The position numbers and the translations under genes were made by a program. A DNA stretch of 50,250 nucleotides from Caballeronia jiangsuensis. GTDB taxonomy: Bacteria > Pseudomonadota > Gammaproteobacteria > Burkholderiales > Burkholderiaceae. Location of the stretch: NCBI GenBank assembly GCA_000648925.1, contig JFHF01000052.1:1-50250 (forward strand), written 5' to 3'. Under the pieces are notes generated by a model, which was given only the letters and a program-made list of their open reading frames with translations, made no database searches and was not told the DNA's origin. Shown here piece by piece: positions 14,628-24,114 of the stretch (position 1 is its first letter; every line of letters starts with the position of its first letter).

Positions 14628-17111
14628 TCAAACGTCGATATTCCCCGCCCGCAACGCATTACTCTCGATAAACGCTCTGCGCGGTTCGACATCATCGCCC
14701 ATGAGCGTCGTGAAGATGCCATCCGCCGCAATCGCGTCTTCGATCTGCACGCGCAACAGACGCCGCACGTTCGGATCCATCGTCGTTTCCCAGAGCTGCT
14801 CGGGATTCATCTCGCCGAGACCCTTATACCGCTGCTTGCTGACGTTGCGTTCCGCGTCGGCGATCAGCCACTTCATCGCGGTCTTGAAATCCGTCACGGC
14901 CATCGACCGTTCGCCGCGCTTGATCAACGCGCCTTCGCCGATCAAGCCCTTGAACGTATCCGCCGTCGAGACGAGCTGCTTGTAGTCCGCCGTCAACTGA
15001 AGGTCTTCATCGAGCACGGTGACCTTCACGTTGCCATGATGACGCCGCTTGACATGCAGCGAACGCAACTCGCGCACCTGATCGTAAGCGGCTTCGACGG
15101 TCACTTCCGGCTTCAACGGATCGGCGCGCAACCGCGCTTCCAGACGCTTCGCCGATGCATCGGCCGCCTCCTGCGACGAAAGATCGATGACGATGCCATC
15201 CATCACCGATTCGAGCGCAGCCGCGTCATAAATGCGGCTCAAACGATCGACGACCGCCTGCGCGAGCAAATACGCACGCGCGAGCTCACCCAGGGCATCG
15301 CCCGAAATGGGATCGGCGCCCTCGTTCGGAATGAGTTCGGACCCTTGCAGCGCCAGCTTCAGCATGTGCTGATTGAGCTCGTGCGCGTCCTTCATATACC
15401 GCTCGTCCTTGCCCGCCTTGATCTTGTAAAGCGGCGGCTGCGCGATATAGATAAACCCGCGCTCGACGATCTCCGGCATCTGCCGATAGAAGAACGTGAG
15501 CAGCAGCGTGCGGATGTGCGCGCCATCGACGTCAGCATCGGTCATGATGATGATGCGGTGATAGCGCAGCTTGTCGAGGTTGTAATCATCCTTGCCGATA
15601 CCGCACCCGAGCGCCGTCACCAGCGTGACGATCTGCTCGGACGAAATCAGCTTGTCGAAGCGCGCCTTCTCGACGTTCAGCACCTTTCCGCGCAACGGCA
15701 AAATGGCCTGGAACTTGCGATCGCGCCCTTGCTTGGCCGATCCGCCCGCCGAGTCGCCCTCGACGATATAAATCTCGGACTTCGCCGGATCCTTCTCCTG
15801 GCAATCCGCGAGCTTGCCCGGCAAGCCGACGCCATCGAGAACGCCCTTTCGACGCGTCATTTCACGCGCCTTGCGCGCCGCATCGCGAGCACGCGCCGCA
15901 TCGACGATCTTGCCCGTGATGATCTTCGCGTCGCTCGGCGTCTCCTGCAGATAATCTTCGAGCGCCTTCGCCACGACTTCCTCGACCGGCGCGCGCACTT
16001 CCGACGACACCAGCTTGTCCTTCGTCTGCGAACTGAACTTGGGCTCCGGCACCTTCACCGACAGCACGCACGACAGACCCTCGCGCATATCGTCGCCGGT
16101 GGTTTCGACCTTGGCCTTCTTCGCGATCTCGTTATCGACGATGTACTTGTTGATGACGCGCGTCATTGCCGCGCGCAGGCCCGTCAGGTGCGTGCCGCCA
16201 TCGCGCTGCGGAATGTTGTTTGTGAAGCACAGCACGCTTTCGTTGAAGCTGTCGTTCCACTGCATCGCCACTTCGACGGTCACGTTCTCGCGCTCGCCAA
16301 CCGCATGGAACACGGTCGGATGCAGCACCTGCTTCGCCTTGTTGATGTACTCGACGAAGCCCTTAACGCCGCCCGCGAAAGCGAAATCGTCTTCCTTGCC
16401 GGTGCGCTGATCCGTCAAACGGATACGCACGCCATTGTTCAGGAACGAGAGTTCGCGCATGCGCTTCGCGAGAATGTCGTAGTGAAACTCGACATTGCCG
16501 AAGATGGTGGCGTCGGCGAGGAAGTGCACTTCGGTGCCGCGATTTTCCGTATCGCCGACGACGGGCATCGGCGAATACTGCACGCCATTCTCTTCGATGA
16601 TCTCGCGGTTCTGCACGACGCCGCGCGCGAATTCCATGAAGTGCTTCTTGCCGTCGCGGCGCACCGTAAGGCGCAGCCACGCCGACAGCGCGTTCACGCA
16701 CGACACGCCCACGCCGTGCAGGCCGCCCGATACCTTGTAGCTGTTCTGGTCGAACTTGCCGCCCGCGTGCAGCTCGGTCATCACGATTTCGGCGGCGCTG
16801 CGCTTCGGATCGTGCTTGTCGTCGCGCTTCAGGCCGGTCGGCACGCCGCGGCCGTTGTCGGTCACGGAAATCGAGTTGTCAGCGTGAATCGTGACGTGAA
16901 TGTCGTCGCAATAGCCGGCGAGCGCTTCGTCGATGGAGTTGTCCAGCACTTCGAAAACGAGGTGATGCAAACCGGTGCCATCCGACGTATCGCCGATGTA
17001 CATGCCCGGCCGCTTGCGCACCGCCTCCAGACCTTCGAGGATCTGAATGGACGATGCGCCATAGCTATTGTCAGGCTTGTTGTCGGGCTGCGAATTTGTG
17101 TTTTCAGTCAT
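14628..17111 (-). CDS. gyrB: DNA gyrase subunit B
   Basis: 827 residues from the ATG at 17111 (MTENTNSQPDNK); the frame is open to 17162, but the extra residues are not typical of the family. The GHKL ATPase domain has DNGRGVP, the TOPRIM domain has EGDSAGGSA and DADVDGAHI, and the C-terminal GyrA-contact region is complete. Subunit B powers negative supercoiling and is the target of aminocoumarins. Order dnaA-dnaN-gyrB on one strand is the standard origin arrangement. Intact. Confidence 0.97.
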   Translation of the reverse strand: MTENTNSQPDNKPDNSYGASSIQILEGLEAVRKRPGMYIGDTSDGTGLHHLVFEVLDNSIDEALAGYCDDIHVTIHADNSISVTDNGRGVPTGLKRDDKHDPKRSAAEIVMTELHAGGKFDQNSYKVSGGLHGVGVSCVNALSAWLRLTVRRDGKKHFMEFARGVVQNREIIEENGVQYSPMPVVGDTENRGTEVHFLADATIFGNVEFHYDILAKRMRELSFLNNGVRIRLTDQRTGKEDDFAFAGGVKGFVEYINKAKQVLHPTVFHAVGERENVTVEVAMQWNDSFNESVLCFTNNIPQRDGGTHLTGLRAAMTRVINKYIVDNEIAKKAKVETTGDDMREGLSCVLSVKVPEPKFSSQTKDKLVSSEVRAPVEEVVAKALEDYLQETPSDAKIITGKIVDAARARDAARKAREMTRRKGVLDGVGLPGKLADCQEKDPAKSEIYIVEGDSAGGSAKQGRDRKFQAILPLRGKVLNVEKARFDKLISSEQIVTLVTALGCGIGKDDYNLDKLRYHRIIIMTDADVDGAHIRTLLLTFFYRQMPEIVERGFIYIAQPPLYKIKAGKDERYMKDAHELNQHMLKLALQGSELIPNEGADPISGDALGELARAYLLAQAVVDRLSRIYDAAALESVMDGIVIDLSSQEAADASAKRLEARLRADPLKPEVTVEAAYDQVRELRSLHVKRRHHGNVKVTVLDEDLQLTADYKQLVSTADTFKGLIGEGALIKRGERSMAVTDFKTAMKWLIADAERNVSKQRYKGLGEMNPEQLWETTMDPNVRRLLRVQIEDAIAADGIFTTLMGDDVEPRRAFIESNALRAGNIDV

Positions 17112-17170
17112 GGAATTTTCCGGTTCTGCGTCACTGCCTGGGTTGCTGCTCGAACTTTTCAAATCACCTT

Positions 17171-17201
17171 AAAAACGCCAAAGGGGCGCGCCGCCCCTTG
17201 G
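17171..17201 (-). terminator. Hairpin terminator between dnaN and gyrB
   Basis: On the minus strand CCAAGGGGCG pairs with CGCCCCTTTGG and is followed by CGTTTTT. It lies just after the dnaN stop (17224) and before gyrB, so gyrB may have its own promoter or depend on read-through. Confidence 0.6.
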
Positions 17202-17223
17202 AGTGTTCTCGGTATTACGTGCG

Positions 17224-18327
17224 TCAGATGCGCATCGGCATCACCACGTACTTGAATTCCTCGTTCTCGGGAATCGTGATGAGCGCGCTGGAATTGGCAT
17301 CGCCGAGGCTCACCTTGAGCGTGTCGACCTTCAGATTCGCGAGCACATCGAGCAGATACGTGACGTTGAATCCGATATCGACGGTATCGCCCTGATACGC
17401 GATCTCCAGTTCTTCCTGCGCCTCTTCCTGGTCGGCGTTGGTCGACATGATCTTCAACTGGCCCGGTTCGACCAGGCAACGCACGCCCTTGAACTTGTCG
17501 GAAGTCAGGATGGCCGCGCGCTGCAGCGAACGCTGCAATTCTTCACGGCCGATTTCGAACGTGTTCTTGTGCGACTTCGGAATCACGCGCTGGAAGTCGG
17601 GGAACTTGCCCTCGACGAGCTTCGACACGAGTTCCACCTGGCCGAAGCTGAACTTCACCTGCGTCGCCGCGATGTCGATGTTCAGGGAATCGTCGATGTC
17701 TTCGAGCAGGCGCTGGAGTTCGAGAATCGTCTTGCGCGGGATGATCACTTCCTGGCGCGGGAACGAGCCTTCGATCTTCATCGACGAAAACGCGAGACGG
17801 TGGCCGTCGGTCGCGACCGCCATCAGTTCGTCGCCATCCACCACGAGCAGCATGCCGTTCAGGTAGTAGCGGATGTCCTGCTGGGCCATCGCGAAATAGA
17901 CCATGCCGAGCAACTGGCGGAATGTCTTCTGCGGAACCGAAAGGCTCGCGCCGAAGTCAGTAGCCTGGTTGACGGTGGGAAATTCGTCGGCGGCGAGCGT
18001 CTGCAGCGCGAAACGGCTTTTGCCGGAACGCACCGTGAGGCGCTTGTCGGAGAGGTCCAGCACCACTTCGCCCGAGGGCATCGCGCGCAGAATGTCGAGC
18101 AGTTTGCGCGCGGCGACCGTGGTGGCAACCTGGTCGCTGCCGACGCCGAAATCGGCGCGGGTCGTGATCTGGAGTTCGAGGTCGGTCGAGAGGAACGACA
18201 CATCGGCGCCGTTCTTGGTAATCAGCAAATTCGCGAGGATCGGCAACGTATGGCGGCGTTCTACGATGCCGCTCACGGTTTGCAGCGGCCTTAGAAGATT
18301 ATCTCGTTCGGTCTTGACCAGTTGCAT
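17224..18327 (-). CDS. dnaN: DNA polymerase III beta subunit (sliding clamp)
   Basis: 367 residues from ATG 18327 (MQLVKTERDNLLRPLQ), the expected start, with AAGGAA upstream; the frame is open to 18372, but the added residues are not family sequence. It has the three-domain clamp fold and the conserved end YVVMPMRI. It encircles DNA and tethers polymerase III. It follows dnaA on the same strand after a 265-bp gap that contains a strong hairpin. Confidence 0.97.
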   Translation of the reverse strand: MQLVKTERDNLLRPLQTVSGIVERRHTLPILANLLITKNGADVSFLSTDLELQITTRADFGVGSDQVATTVAARKLLDILRAMPSGEVVLDLSDKRLTVRSGKSRFALQTLAADEFPTVNQATDFGASLSVPQKTFRQLLGMVYFAMAQQDIRYYLNGMLLVVDGDELMAVATDGHRLAFSSMKIEGSFPRQEVIIPRKTILELQRLLEDIDDSLNIDIAATQVKFSFGQVELVSKLVEGKFPDFQRVIPKSHKNTFEIGREELQRSLQRAAILTSDKFKGVRCLVEPGQLKIMSTNADQEEAQEELEIAYQGDTVDIGFNVTYLLDVLANLKVDTLKVSLGDANSSALITIPENEEFKYVVMPMRI

Positions 18328-18592
18328 AGAGTTCCTTCGTTGATGTGACGGCCTGTCCGCCGGTTTCGCCACCAGATTTGCCCAGCGGACAACCTCGTAA
18401 CACGCGTTGCCGGCCCCCCGCCGGTCACTCGCGAAAACTGCGCTCGAAAGCCGCCCAGGCCATGGACGGCTAAACCTATATTGTGCCTCAAAACGGAACC
18501 GCCCCCTAAAATTGGGGGCGATTTCACCAAAAAACAGGCTCTCGAACGCAATAAATGACGCGTGCGTCCGTCGTACAGCGTGTGTTGGCTCG
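18328..18592 (-). other. dnaA-dnaN intergenic region with hairpin
   Basis: No gene is seen in these 265 bp. A perfect inverted repeat, CGCCCCC at 18500-18506 and GGGGGCG at 18514-18520 with a 7-base AT loop, could attenuate or terminate transcription from dnaA. A dnaN promoter is likely here but was not assigned. Confidence 0.45.
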
Positions 18593-20173
18593 TCAGCCCT
18601 TCAGCGTTTGTTCGAGCACGTGCAGTTCGTGGTTCAACTGCGCATCGGTGCCGCGCTCGGCCCCGATCTTGCGCACCGCGTGCAGCACGGTCGTGTGATC
18701 GCGCCCGCCAAACAGTTCGCCGATCTCGGGCAGGCTCTTCTGCGTCAACTCCTTCGCCAGATACATCGCGATCTGGCGCGGGCGCGCAATGTTGGCCGGC
18801 CGCTTTTTCGAGTACATGTCGGCGACCTTGATGTTGTAGAAATCGGCGACGGTCTTCTGGATGTTCTCCACCGAGATCTGCCGGTTCTGCACCGTCAACA
18901 GGTCTTTGAGCGCTTCCTTGGTCAGCTCGATCGTGATGTCGCGGCCATGGAACTTCGAGTACGCCAGGATTTTGCGCAGCGCGCCTTCGAGCTCGCGCAC
19001 GTTCGAACGCAGATGCTTTGCGACGAAGAACGCGACGTCCTCCGAGAGGCTCACGCCTTCGGACTGCGCCTTCCTCATCAGAATCGCAACGCGCATTTCC
19101 AGCTCGGGCGGCTCGATGGCGACCGTCAGGCCGGAGTCGAAGCGCGAGATCAGGCGATCGTCGATGCCGGAGATTTCTTTCGGATAGGTATCGCTCGTGA
19201 TGATGACCTGCGCCTTGTTGGCGACGAGCGCCTCGAACGCGTAGAAGAACTCTTCCTGTGTGCGCGACTTGCCCGAGAAGAATTGAATATCGTCGATGAG
19301 CAGCAGATCGAGCGAGTGGTAGTAGCGCTTGAAGTCGTCGAACGCCTTGCGCTGGTACGCCTTCACGACATCCGATACATACTGTTCCGCATGAATGTAG
19401 CGGATTCGCGCGCCTGCCTTGTCCATCAGCAACTGATTGCCGATGGCGTGAATCAGGTGCGTCTTGCCGAGACCCACGCCGCCATACAGGAAGAGCGGGT
19501 TGTACGAGATACCCGGATTGTCGGCGACCTGAATGGCGGCCGCGCGCGCGAGCTGGTTCGCCTTACCGGTGACGAAGTTGTCGAACGTCAGCACCGGATT
19601 CAGTTTGGAACGCTCGTAGGCGGAATCGGTTTCACCACCCGCCGACGGAGCGCCGCCGGGGCGCCACGTGCGTCGGCCAGCGGCGGCTTCGTTGGCGTCG
19701 AGACTCGGGAGATCGAGATCGGCCTGGTCTTCCTGCGTGGCTTGCGCCTGCTTTGCCGCTTCGGCTGCGAGCGCGTTGATGTGCGCGGTGGCGTTCGCGT
19801 GCGCGACGACGGAAGGCGCCTGCGGCACGGCCGCCGACGGCGCCGGAGCGCGCGGCGCGGCGGGCGCGCTCGCGGTCGGGCGCGGCGCTGCGCTCAGGCC
19901 GCCGCCGATCGCGTTGCGCGCGGTCGCTTTGGGATCGAGCACGAATTGAACATCGATAGGCGCGCTGAAAAAATCGCGCGCAACATCGGCGATACGGCCC
20001 GAAAACTGGCTTTTCACCCAGTCGAGCTTGAAGCGGTTGGGAGCGGCGATGCGCAGGGTGTTCGCGTCGGCATCGAAGTCGACCGGGGTCAGCGGCTTGA
20101 TCCACGTGACGTACTGCTGCGGCGTGAGTTCACGCGCAAGCAGTGCGGAACAGTGTTCCCAGAAATCGTTCAT
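18593..20173 (-). CDS. dnaA: Chromosomal replication initiator DnaA
   Basis: 526 residues. Domain I begins MNDFWEHCSALLARELTPQQ. A long Ala/Pro-rich linker (domain II) spans about residues 90-170 and is longer than in enteric bacteria, as is usual in Burkholderia. Domain III has Walker A GGVGLGKT and Walker B LLIDDIQF. Domain IV has the DnaA-box-binding signature GGRDHTTVLHAVRKI. It opens oriC and starts replication. Intact, and defines the origin region. Confidence 0.97.
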   Translation of the reverse strand: MNDFWEHCSALLARELTPQQYVTWIKPLTPVDFDADANTLRIAAPNRFKLDWVKSQFSGRIADVARDFFSAPIDVQFVLDPKATARNAIGGGLSAAPRPTASAPAAPRAPAPSAAVPQAPSVVAHANATAHINALAAEAAKQAQATQEDQADLDLPSLDANEAAAGRRTWRPGGAPSAGGETDSAYERSKLNPVLTFDNFVTGKANQLARAAAIQVADNPGISYNPLFLYGGVGLGKTHLIHAIGNQLLMDKAGARIRYIHAEQYVSDVVKAYQRKAFDDFKRYYHSLDLLLIDDIQFFSGKSRTQEEFFYAFEALVANKAQVIITSDTYPKEISGIDDRLISRFDSGLTVAIEPPELEMRVAILMRKAQSEGVSLSEDVAFFVAKHLRSNVRELEGALRKILAYSKFHGRDITIELTKEALKDLLTVQNRQISVENIQKTVADFYNIKVADMYSKKRPANIARPRQIAMYLAKELTQKSLPEIGELFGGRDHTTVLHAVRKIGAERGTDAQLNHELHVLEQTLKG

Positions 20174-20577
20174 CGAGTGCGGTCGTTATGGTTGCTCCGC
20201 ACCTGCAGGCCGTGCTTGCCGAACGTTCGGACAAGTCCCGGCACAGCCGAGCAGGCATGCTCCGGAGGCTTACGCCGCAAGGGTTTGCGGGCGGATGGCG
20301 GGCCGAAGCAGCGGGCGGATATTTGGGAGTAAGGCGAGATTCTAACGCCAAAAGAGGGTGGCGCGCGAGTTATCCACAGGGTCAAATCAGCACGTCCAGC
20401 AGGCCGGAAATCTGCCGGAATGCGCCCTCGCTTGCGCTAAACTATTGACGGTCAATAGGAAAACGGTTTAAATAGCGGGTTCCGCGAAAACAGAATTCCT
20501 GAACCTCCGGCCATCGCGCTTGCAGTGACCACACTGGAGCCAAGCCCGCGCGGTCAATCAACTCAAGTGAGAGCACC
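20174..20577. promoter_or_regulatory. dnaA-rpmH divergent intergenic region, possible origin sequences
   Basis: No gene is seen in these 404 bp. A perfect consensus DnaA box TTATCCACA lies at 20370-20378. A perfect 17-bp palindrome, CTATTGACGGTCAATAG, is at 20442-20458 and is followed by the AT-rich stretch GGTTTAAATAG. The region must hold the divergent promoters of dnaA and rpmH. Only one exact DnaA box was found by eye, so I do not claim that the whole of oriC is here. Confidence 0.5.
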
Positions 20578-20712
20578 ATGAAACGTACTTACCAACCTTC
20601 CGTGACGCGCCGCAAGCGCACCCATGGCTTCCGCGTTCGCATGAAGACCGCTGGCGGCCGCAAGGTCATCAACGCTCGCCGCGCGAAGGGCCGCAAGCGC
20701 CTGGCCATCTAA
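20578..20712 (+). CDS. rpmH: 50S ribosomal protein L34
   Basis: 44 residues, [20 protein letters not shown] at the N-terminus and ending GRKRLAI, a near-universal L34 sequence rich in Arg and Lys. It is a small late-assembling protein of the large subunit. It starts at ATG 20578 after GTGAGAG and is followed by rnpA, the conserved gene pair. Confidence 0.97.
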
Positions 20713-20783
20713 GTCTGCCGAGTGCACGCTCGCGTTTGGATCTTGCACTCGACGGCGAGCCGCTTACGCGCCGCACAGAAGTC

Positions 20784-21260
20784 TTGAGACAGGACATCGT
20801 TCAGTTGCCGGCGCAGGCCACGTTCCCCAAGGCCGCAAGGCTGCTGAAAACGGATGAGTTCTCATCCGTTTTTCGTTTGCGCCCCTGGCGGCGTTCGCCG
20901 CACTTCGTTCTGTACGGCAAGCCGTCCGGGAAGGAAGCGCGGCTCGGGCTGGTGATCGGCAAGAAGCAGGCGCCGCGCGCCGTCACGCGCAATATGATCA
21001 AACGGCTTGCACGCGACATATTCCGGCTGCGGCGCGCGCAGTTGAACGGGTTCGATATCCTCGTGCGGCTGCACGCGAAGATCGACCGCAAGGCGATGCC
21101 GAGCGCGAGTTCTCCGCCGCTTCGGGCGCTCGTCGGCAGCGAGCTGGAAACATTGTTCGACCGTGCCGTGCGCGAAGCCGCGCGCCGCAGGGCCGAAACC
21201 GTGGCGGTGCCGCCCGAGGCGCCCGCCGTCGACGAATCACCCGGCCCGTCAGGGTCATGA
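20784..21260 (+). CDS. rnpA: Ribonuclease P protein component
   Basis: About 158 residues. The core RLGLVIGKKQAPRAVTRN followed by MIKRLARDIFR is the RnpA RNA-binding signature; the protein helps RNase P RNA remove tRNA 5' leaders. There is no ATG start: I use TTG 20784, but TTG 20736 and TTG 20805 are also in frame (AGGA lies 11 bp before 20805), so the start is uncertain. The stop overlaps a possible yidD start as ATGA. Confidence 0.9.
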   Translation: MRQDIVQLPAQATFPKAARLLKTDEFSSVFRLRPWRRSPHFVLYGKPSGKEARLGLVIGKKQAPRAVTRNMIKRLARDIFRLRRAQLNGFDILVRLHAKIDRKAMPSASSPPLRALVGSELETLFDRAVREAARRRAETVAVPPEAPAVDESPGPSGS

Positions 21261-21319
21261 AGCGCGGTTGCGCCAGACGTTTGCCTTTTACGGCGTGTCT
21301 GGCGTGCGGCGCGAAGACT

Positions 21320-21637
21320 ATGCAAACGGCACTCATCGCGTTGTTGCGCTTCTACAAGGTTGCTGTGAGCCCGCTGCTCGGCAACCGGTGCCGTTTTTAT
21401 CCTTCCTGTTCCGACTACGCGCGCGAAGCAATCCAGTATCATGGCGCCGCGCATGGCACGTATCTCGCCGTAAAGCGGCTGTGCCGCTGCCATCCCCTTT
21501 CGGCGGGCGGCGTCGATCTCGTGCCGCCTCCCCGCGGACACGTCGGCTCTGACGACGCGTCCGAATCGCGCCCGGACTCGGGGCAAGACAAGCTTTCAAC
21601 ACTAAACGGCGCTGAAGCGCTTTCCGATCGACACTGA
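21320..21637 (+). CDS. yidD: YidD, membrane protein insertion efficiency factor
   Basis: From ATG 21320 the protein (105 residues) starts MQTALIALLRFYKVAVSPLL, the usual family start, followed by the Cys-rich signature RCRFYPSCSDYA and RLCRCHP. YidD assists YidC in inner-membrane insertion. An alternative ATG at 21257 overlaps the rnpA stop (ATGA), which would couple translation and add 21 residues. The C-terminal tail after PPPRG is long and poorly conserved. Confidence 0.9.
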   Translation: MQTALIALLRFYKVAVSPLLGNRCRFYPSCSDYAREAIQYHGAAHGTYLAVKRLCRCHPLSAGGVDLVPPPRGHVGSDDASESRPDSGQDKLSTLNGAEALSDRH

Positions 21638-21645
21638 GACAACGC

Positions 21646-23316
21646 ATGGATATCAAACGCACCGTCCTATGGGTCATCTTCTTCGTGTCAGTTGTCCTGC
21701 TGTTCGACAACTGGCAACGGGACCATGGGCGCCCGTCGATGTTCTTCCCGAGCGCGACGCAACCGGCCAAGACCGCCAGCAACCCGGCACCGGGCTCGGC
21801 CGCATCCGGCGCGCAGCCGTCGGAGCTTCCGAACGCGCCCGCAGGCACGGCCGCGCCCGGCACGACGACGCCCCCCGCCACGGCGCAAGCCCAGGTAGTG
21901 AAGTTCACGACGGACGTGTACTCCGGTGAAATCGACACGCGCGGCGGCACGCTCTCGAAGCTCGCGCTGATGAAGGAAGGTGACGGCAAGCAGCCGGATC
22001 TCTACATCACGCTCTTCGATCACACCGCGAACCACACGTACCTCGCGCGCACGGGCCTCCTGGGCGGCGACTTCCCGAACCACAACGACATCTTCACGCC
22101 GGTTCCCGGCCAGACGTCGCTGACGGGCGACGAGAAAACGCTGAAGATCGCGTTCGAATCGCCGGTGAAGGGTGGCGTGAAGGTCATCAAGACCTACACG
22201 TTCACGCGCGGCAGCTATGTGATCAACGTCGACACGAAGATCGAGAACGTCGGCACCGCGCCGGTTTCGCCGAAGCTCTACATGGAACTCGTGCGCGACA
22301 ACACGCCGGTCGAGACGCCGCGTTTCTCGCATACGTTCATCGGGCCGGCGGTCTACACGGATCAGAAGCACTTCCAGAAGATCGACTTCTCCGACATCGA
22401 CAAGAACAAGGCGACGTTCGAGCCTTCGTCGGATAACGGCTGGGTCGCGATGGTGCAGCACTACTTCGCGTCCGCGTGGATTCCGCAGCAAGGCGTGAAG
22501 CGCGACATCTACGTGCAGAAGATCGATCCGGACCTGTATCGCGTCGGCATGACGCTGCCCGCGCAGACGATCGCGCCGGGACAGTCCGCGAACGTCGATG
22601 CGCGTCTTTTCGCCGGTCCGGAAGAAGAGCGCATGCTCGAAGGCATCGCGCCGGGTCTGGAGCTCGTGAAGGACTACGGCATGGTGACGATCATCGCCAA
22701 GCCGCTCTTCTGGCTGCTCGAGAAGATTCACAGCTACGTCGGCAACTGGGGCTGGGCGATCGTGCTCCTGACGCTGCTCATCAAGGCCGTGTTCTTCCCG
22801 CTGTCGGCGGCGAGCTACAAGTCGATGGCGCGCATGAAGGAAATCACGCCGCGCATGCAGCAGCTTCGCGAGCGCTTCAAGAGCGATCCGCAGAAGATGA
22901 ACGCGGCGCTGATGGAGCTCTACAAGACCGAGAAGGTGAATCCGTTCGGCGGCTGTCTGCCGGTGGTCGTGCAGATTCCGGTGTTCATCTCGCTGTACTG
23001 GGTGCTGCTGTCGTCGGTGGAAATGCGCGGCGCGCCGTGGATTCTCTGGATTCACGATCTGTCGCAGCAAGACCCGTACTTCATCCTGCCGGTGCTGATG
23101 GCCGTCTCGATGTTCGTGCAGACCAAGCTGAACCCGACGCCGCCGGACCCCGTTCAGGCAAAGATGATGATGTTCATGCCGATTGCGTTTTCGGTCATGT
23201 TCTTCTTCTTCCCGGCCGGTCTCGTGCTGTACTACGTGGTGAACAACGTGCTGTCGATCGCGCAGCAGTACTACATCACGCGCATGATGGGCAAGAACAG
23301 GAAGAAGCCGGCGTAA
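21646..23316 (+). CDS. yidC: Membrane protein insertase YidC
   Basis: 556 residues starting MDIKRTVLWVIFFVSVVLLF, the N-terminal membrane anchor. An Ala/Pro-rich linker leads to the large periplasmic domain (about 80-340), and a conserved five-helix 60KD_IMP domain starts near residue 370. It ends in a basic tail (NRKKPA). It inserts and folds inner-membrane proteins with or without Sec. It lies 8 bp after yidD in the conserved rpmH-rnpA-yidD-yidC cluster. Confidence 0.97.
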   Translation: MDIKRTVLWVIFFVSVVLLFDNWQRDHGRPSMFFPSATQPAKTASNPAPGSAASGAQPSELPNAPAGTAAPGTTTPPATAQAQVVKFTTDVYSGEIDTRGGTLSKLALMKEGDGKQPDLYITLFDHTANHTYLARTGLLGGDFPNHNDIFTPVPGQTSLTGDEKTLKIAFESPVKGGVKVIKTYTFTRGSYVINVDTKIENVGTAPVSPKLYMELVRDNTPVETPRFSHTFIGPAVYTDQKHFQKIDFSDIDKNKATFEPSSDNGWVAMVQHYFASAWIPQQGVKRDIYVQKIDPDLYRVGMTLPAQTIAPGQSANVDARLFAGPEEERMLEGIAPGLELVKDYGMVTIIAKPLFWLLEKIHSYVGNWGWAIVLLTLLIKAVFFPLSAASYKSMARMKEITPRMQQLRERFKSDPQKMNAALMELYKTEKVNPFGGCLPVVVQIPVFISLYWVLLSSVEMRGAPWILWIHDLSQQDPYFILPVLMAVSMFVQTKLNPTPPDPVQAKMMMFMPIAFSVMFFFFPAGLVLYYVVNNVLSIAQQYYITRMMGKNRKKPA

Positions 23317-23344
23317 GCGGCTGCTTCGGTCACCCAGATGTGGA

Positions 23345-23367
23345 AACGCCCGGCTCGCCGGGCGTTT
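23345..23367 (+). terminator. Terminator after yidC
   Basis: AACGCCCGGC and GCCGGGCGTT form a 10-bp stem with a 2-base spacer, followed by TT and GCTTTT. It can also serve the convergent regulator gene at 23387. Confidence 0.8.
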
Positions 23368-23386
23368 TGCTTTTGTGGGAGAGGAT

Positions 23387-23803
23387 TTACCGCTTCATCG
23401 AACCATAGAACTGATCGATGAGTTCTTCGAGCAAGTACCGATGATGCGGCGACAGCGCCTCGATCTTCGTCGCCAGCTCGAGCGTCTCCTCGGACGCGGG
23501 ATATCGCTCGTCGCGCGCGAGGGGCTTCGGCGTCACTTGCGGGTTGCCGCTTGGCGGCGGCCCGTAATGCAGCCAGTGCTGATCGACCTTGAACCATTCG
23601 GCGAGCGTCTCCAGCTTGTCGACGGTTGGAATCGAGCGGCCGGTGAGCCATTTGTGCGCCGTCTGCGGTGAAACCGATTCGCCTTGATAGCGCAGGTTGA
23701 AATGCAGTGCGAGGTCAGTCGCGCCGCGCATCCTTTCGGGTGCACGGGTCATCGAGAATTTGAGCCGCTCGGAGAAATCGGCCTTTTCTTGTGGTGTGGG
23801 CAT
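23387..23803 (-). CDS. Helix-turn-helix transcriptional regulator
   Basis: 138 residues from ATG 23803 (MPTPQEKADFSERLK); the frame is open to 23842. The central part, SVSPQTAHKWLTGRSIPTVD, is an XRE-like helix-turn-helix, and the C-terminal helix-rich part is unassigned. It resembles the small prophage-repressor-like regulators found beside yidC/mnmE in this group, but the target is unknown. It is divergent from mnmE. Confidence 0.75.
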   Translation of the reverse strand: MPTPQEKADFSERLKFSMTRAPERMRGATDLALHFNLRYQGESVSPQTAHKWLTGRSIPTVDKLETLAEWFKVDQHWLHYGPPPSGNPQVTPKPLARDERYPASEETLELATKIEALSPHHRYLLEELIDQFYGSMKR

Positions 23804-24114
23804 GGGCTGGATTGTGCGAGGCAATCGCTGCTTACCAGTCAACCAGTTGCGCTACATTTGTCGCGGCTCCGCACATTTTTATCTTAAATACGCACTCGAT
23901 TTGCTTGCCGTTTGGCAGCGTATTTCCGACGCGACGCGAGTTACCGCGTGCCTCGGCGATTCCATCGGTGCACAATTTCCGTTTTAAGTTCAGTGTAATT
24001 TTTTATCTCAAAAAAGCTAACACTCGCGGTATCGCAGCGCGAGCGCGAGGCGGCCCGCTTGGCACCCCGCGATACAATGCCCGCACTCCGAAAACTTCCG
24101 ACTGCACCACCGAC
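23804..24114. promoter_or_regulatory. Divergent promoter region of the regulator and mnmE
   Basis: No gene is seen in these 311 bp. AT-rich patches at about 23875-23900 and 23980-24015, each containing TTTTTATCT-like runs, probably hold the two divergent promoters. The frame open upstream of mnmE here is not coding-like. Confidence 0.4.

Noticed and set aside
15036..17255. 739-codon rightward frame opposite gyrB
   Set aside because: Antisense shadow of gyrB, with His/Arg/Leu-rich composition and no domains.
18407..20332. 641-codon rightward frame opposite dnaA
   Set aside because: Antisense shadow of dnaA with the same biased composition.
20370..20378. Calling the full oriC from the DnaA box
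   Set aside because: Only one exact box was found by eye in this interval; GC skew and box clustering could not be computed.
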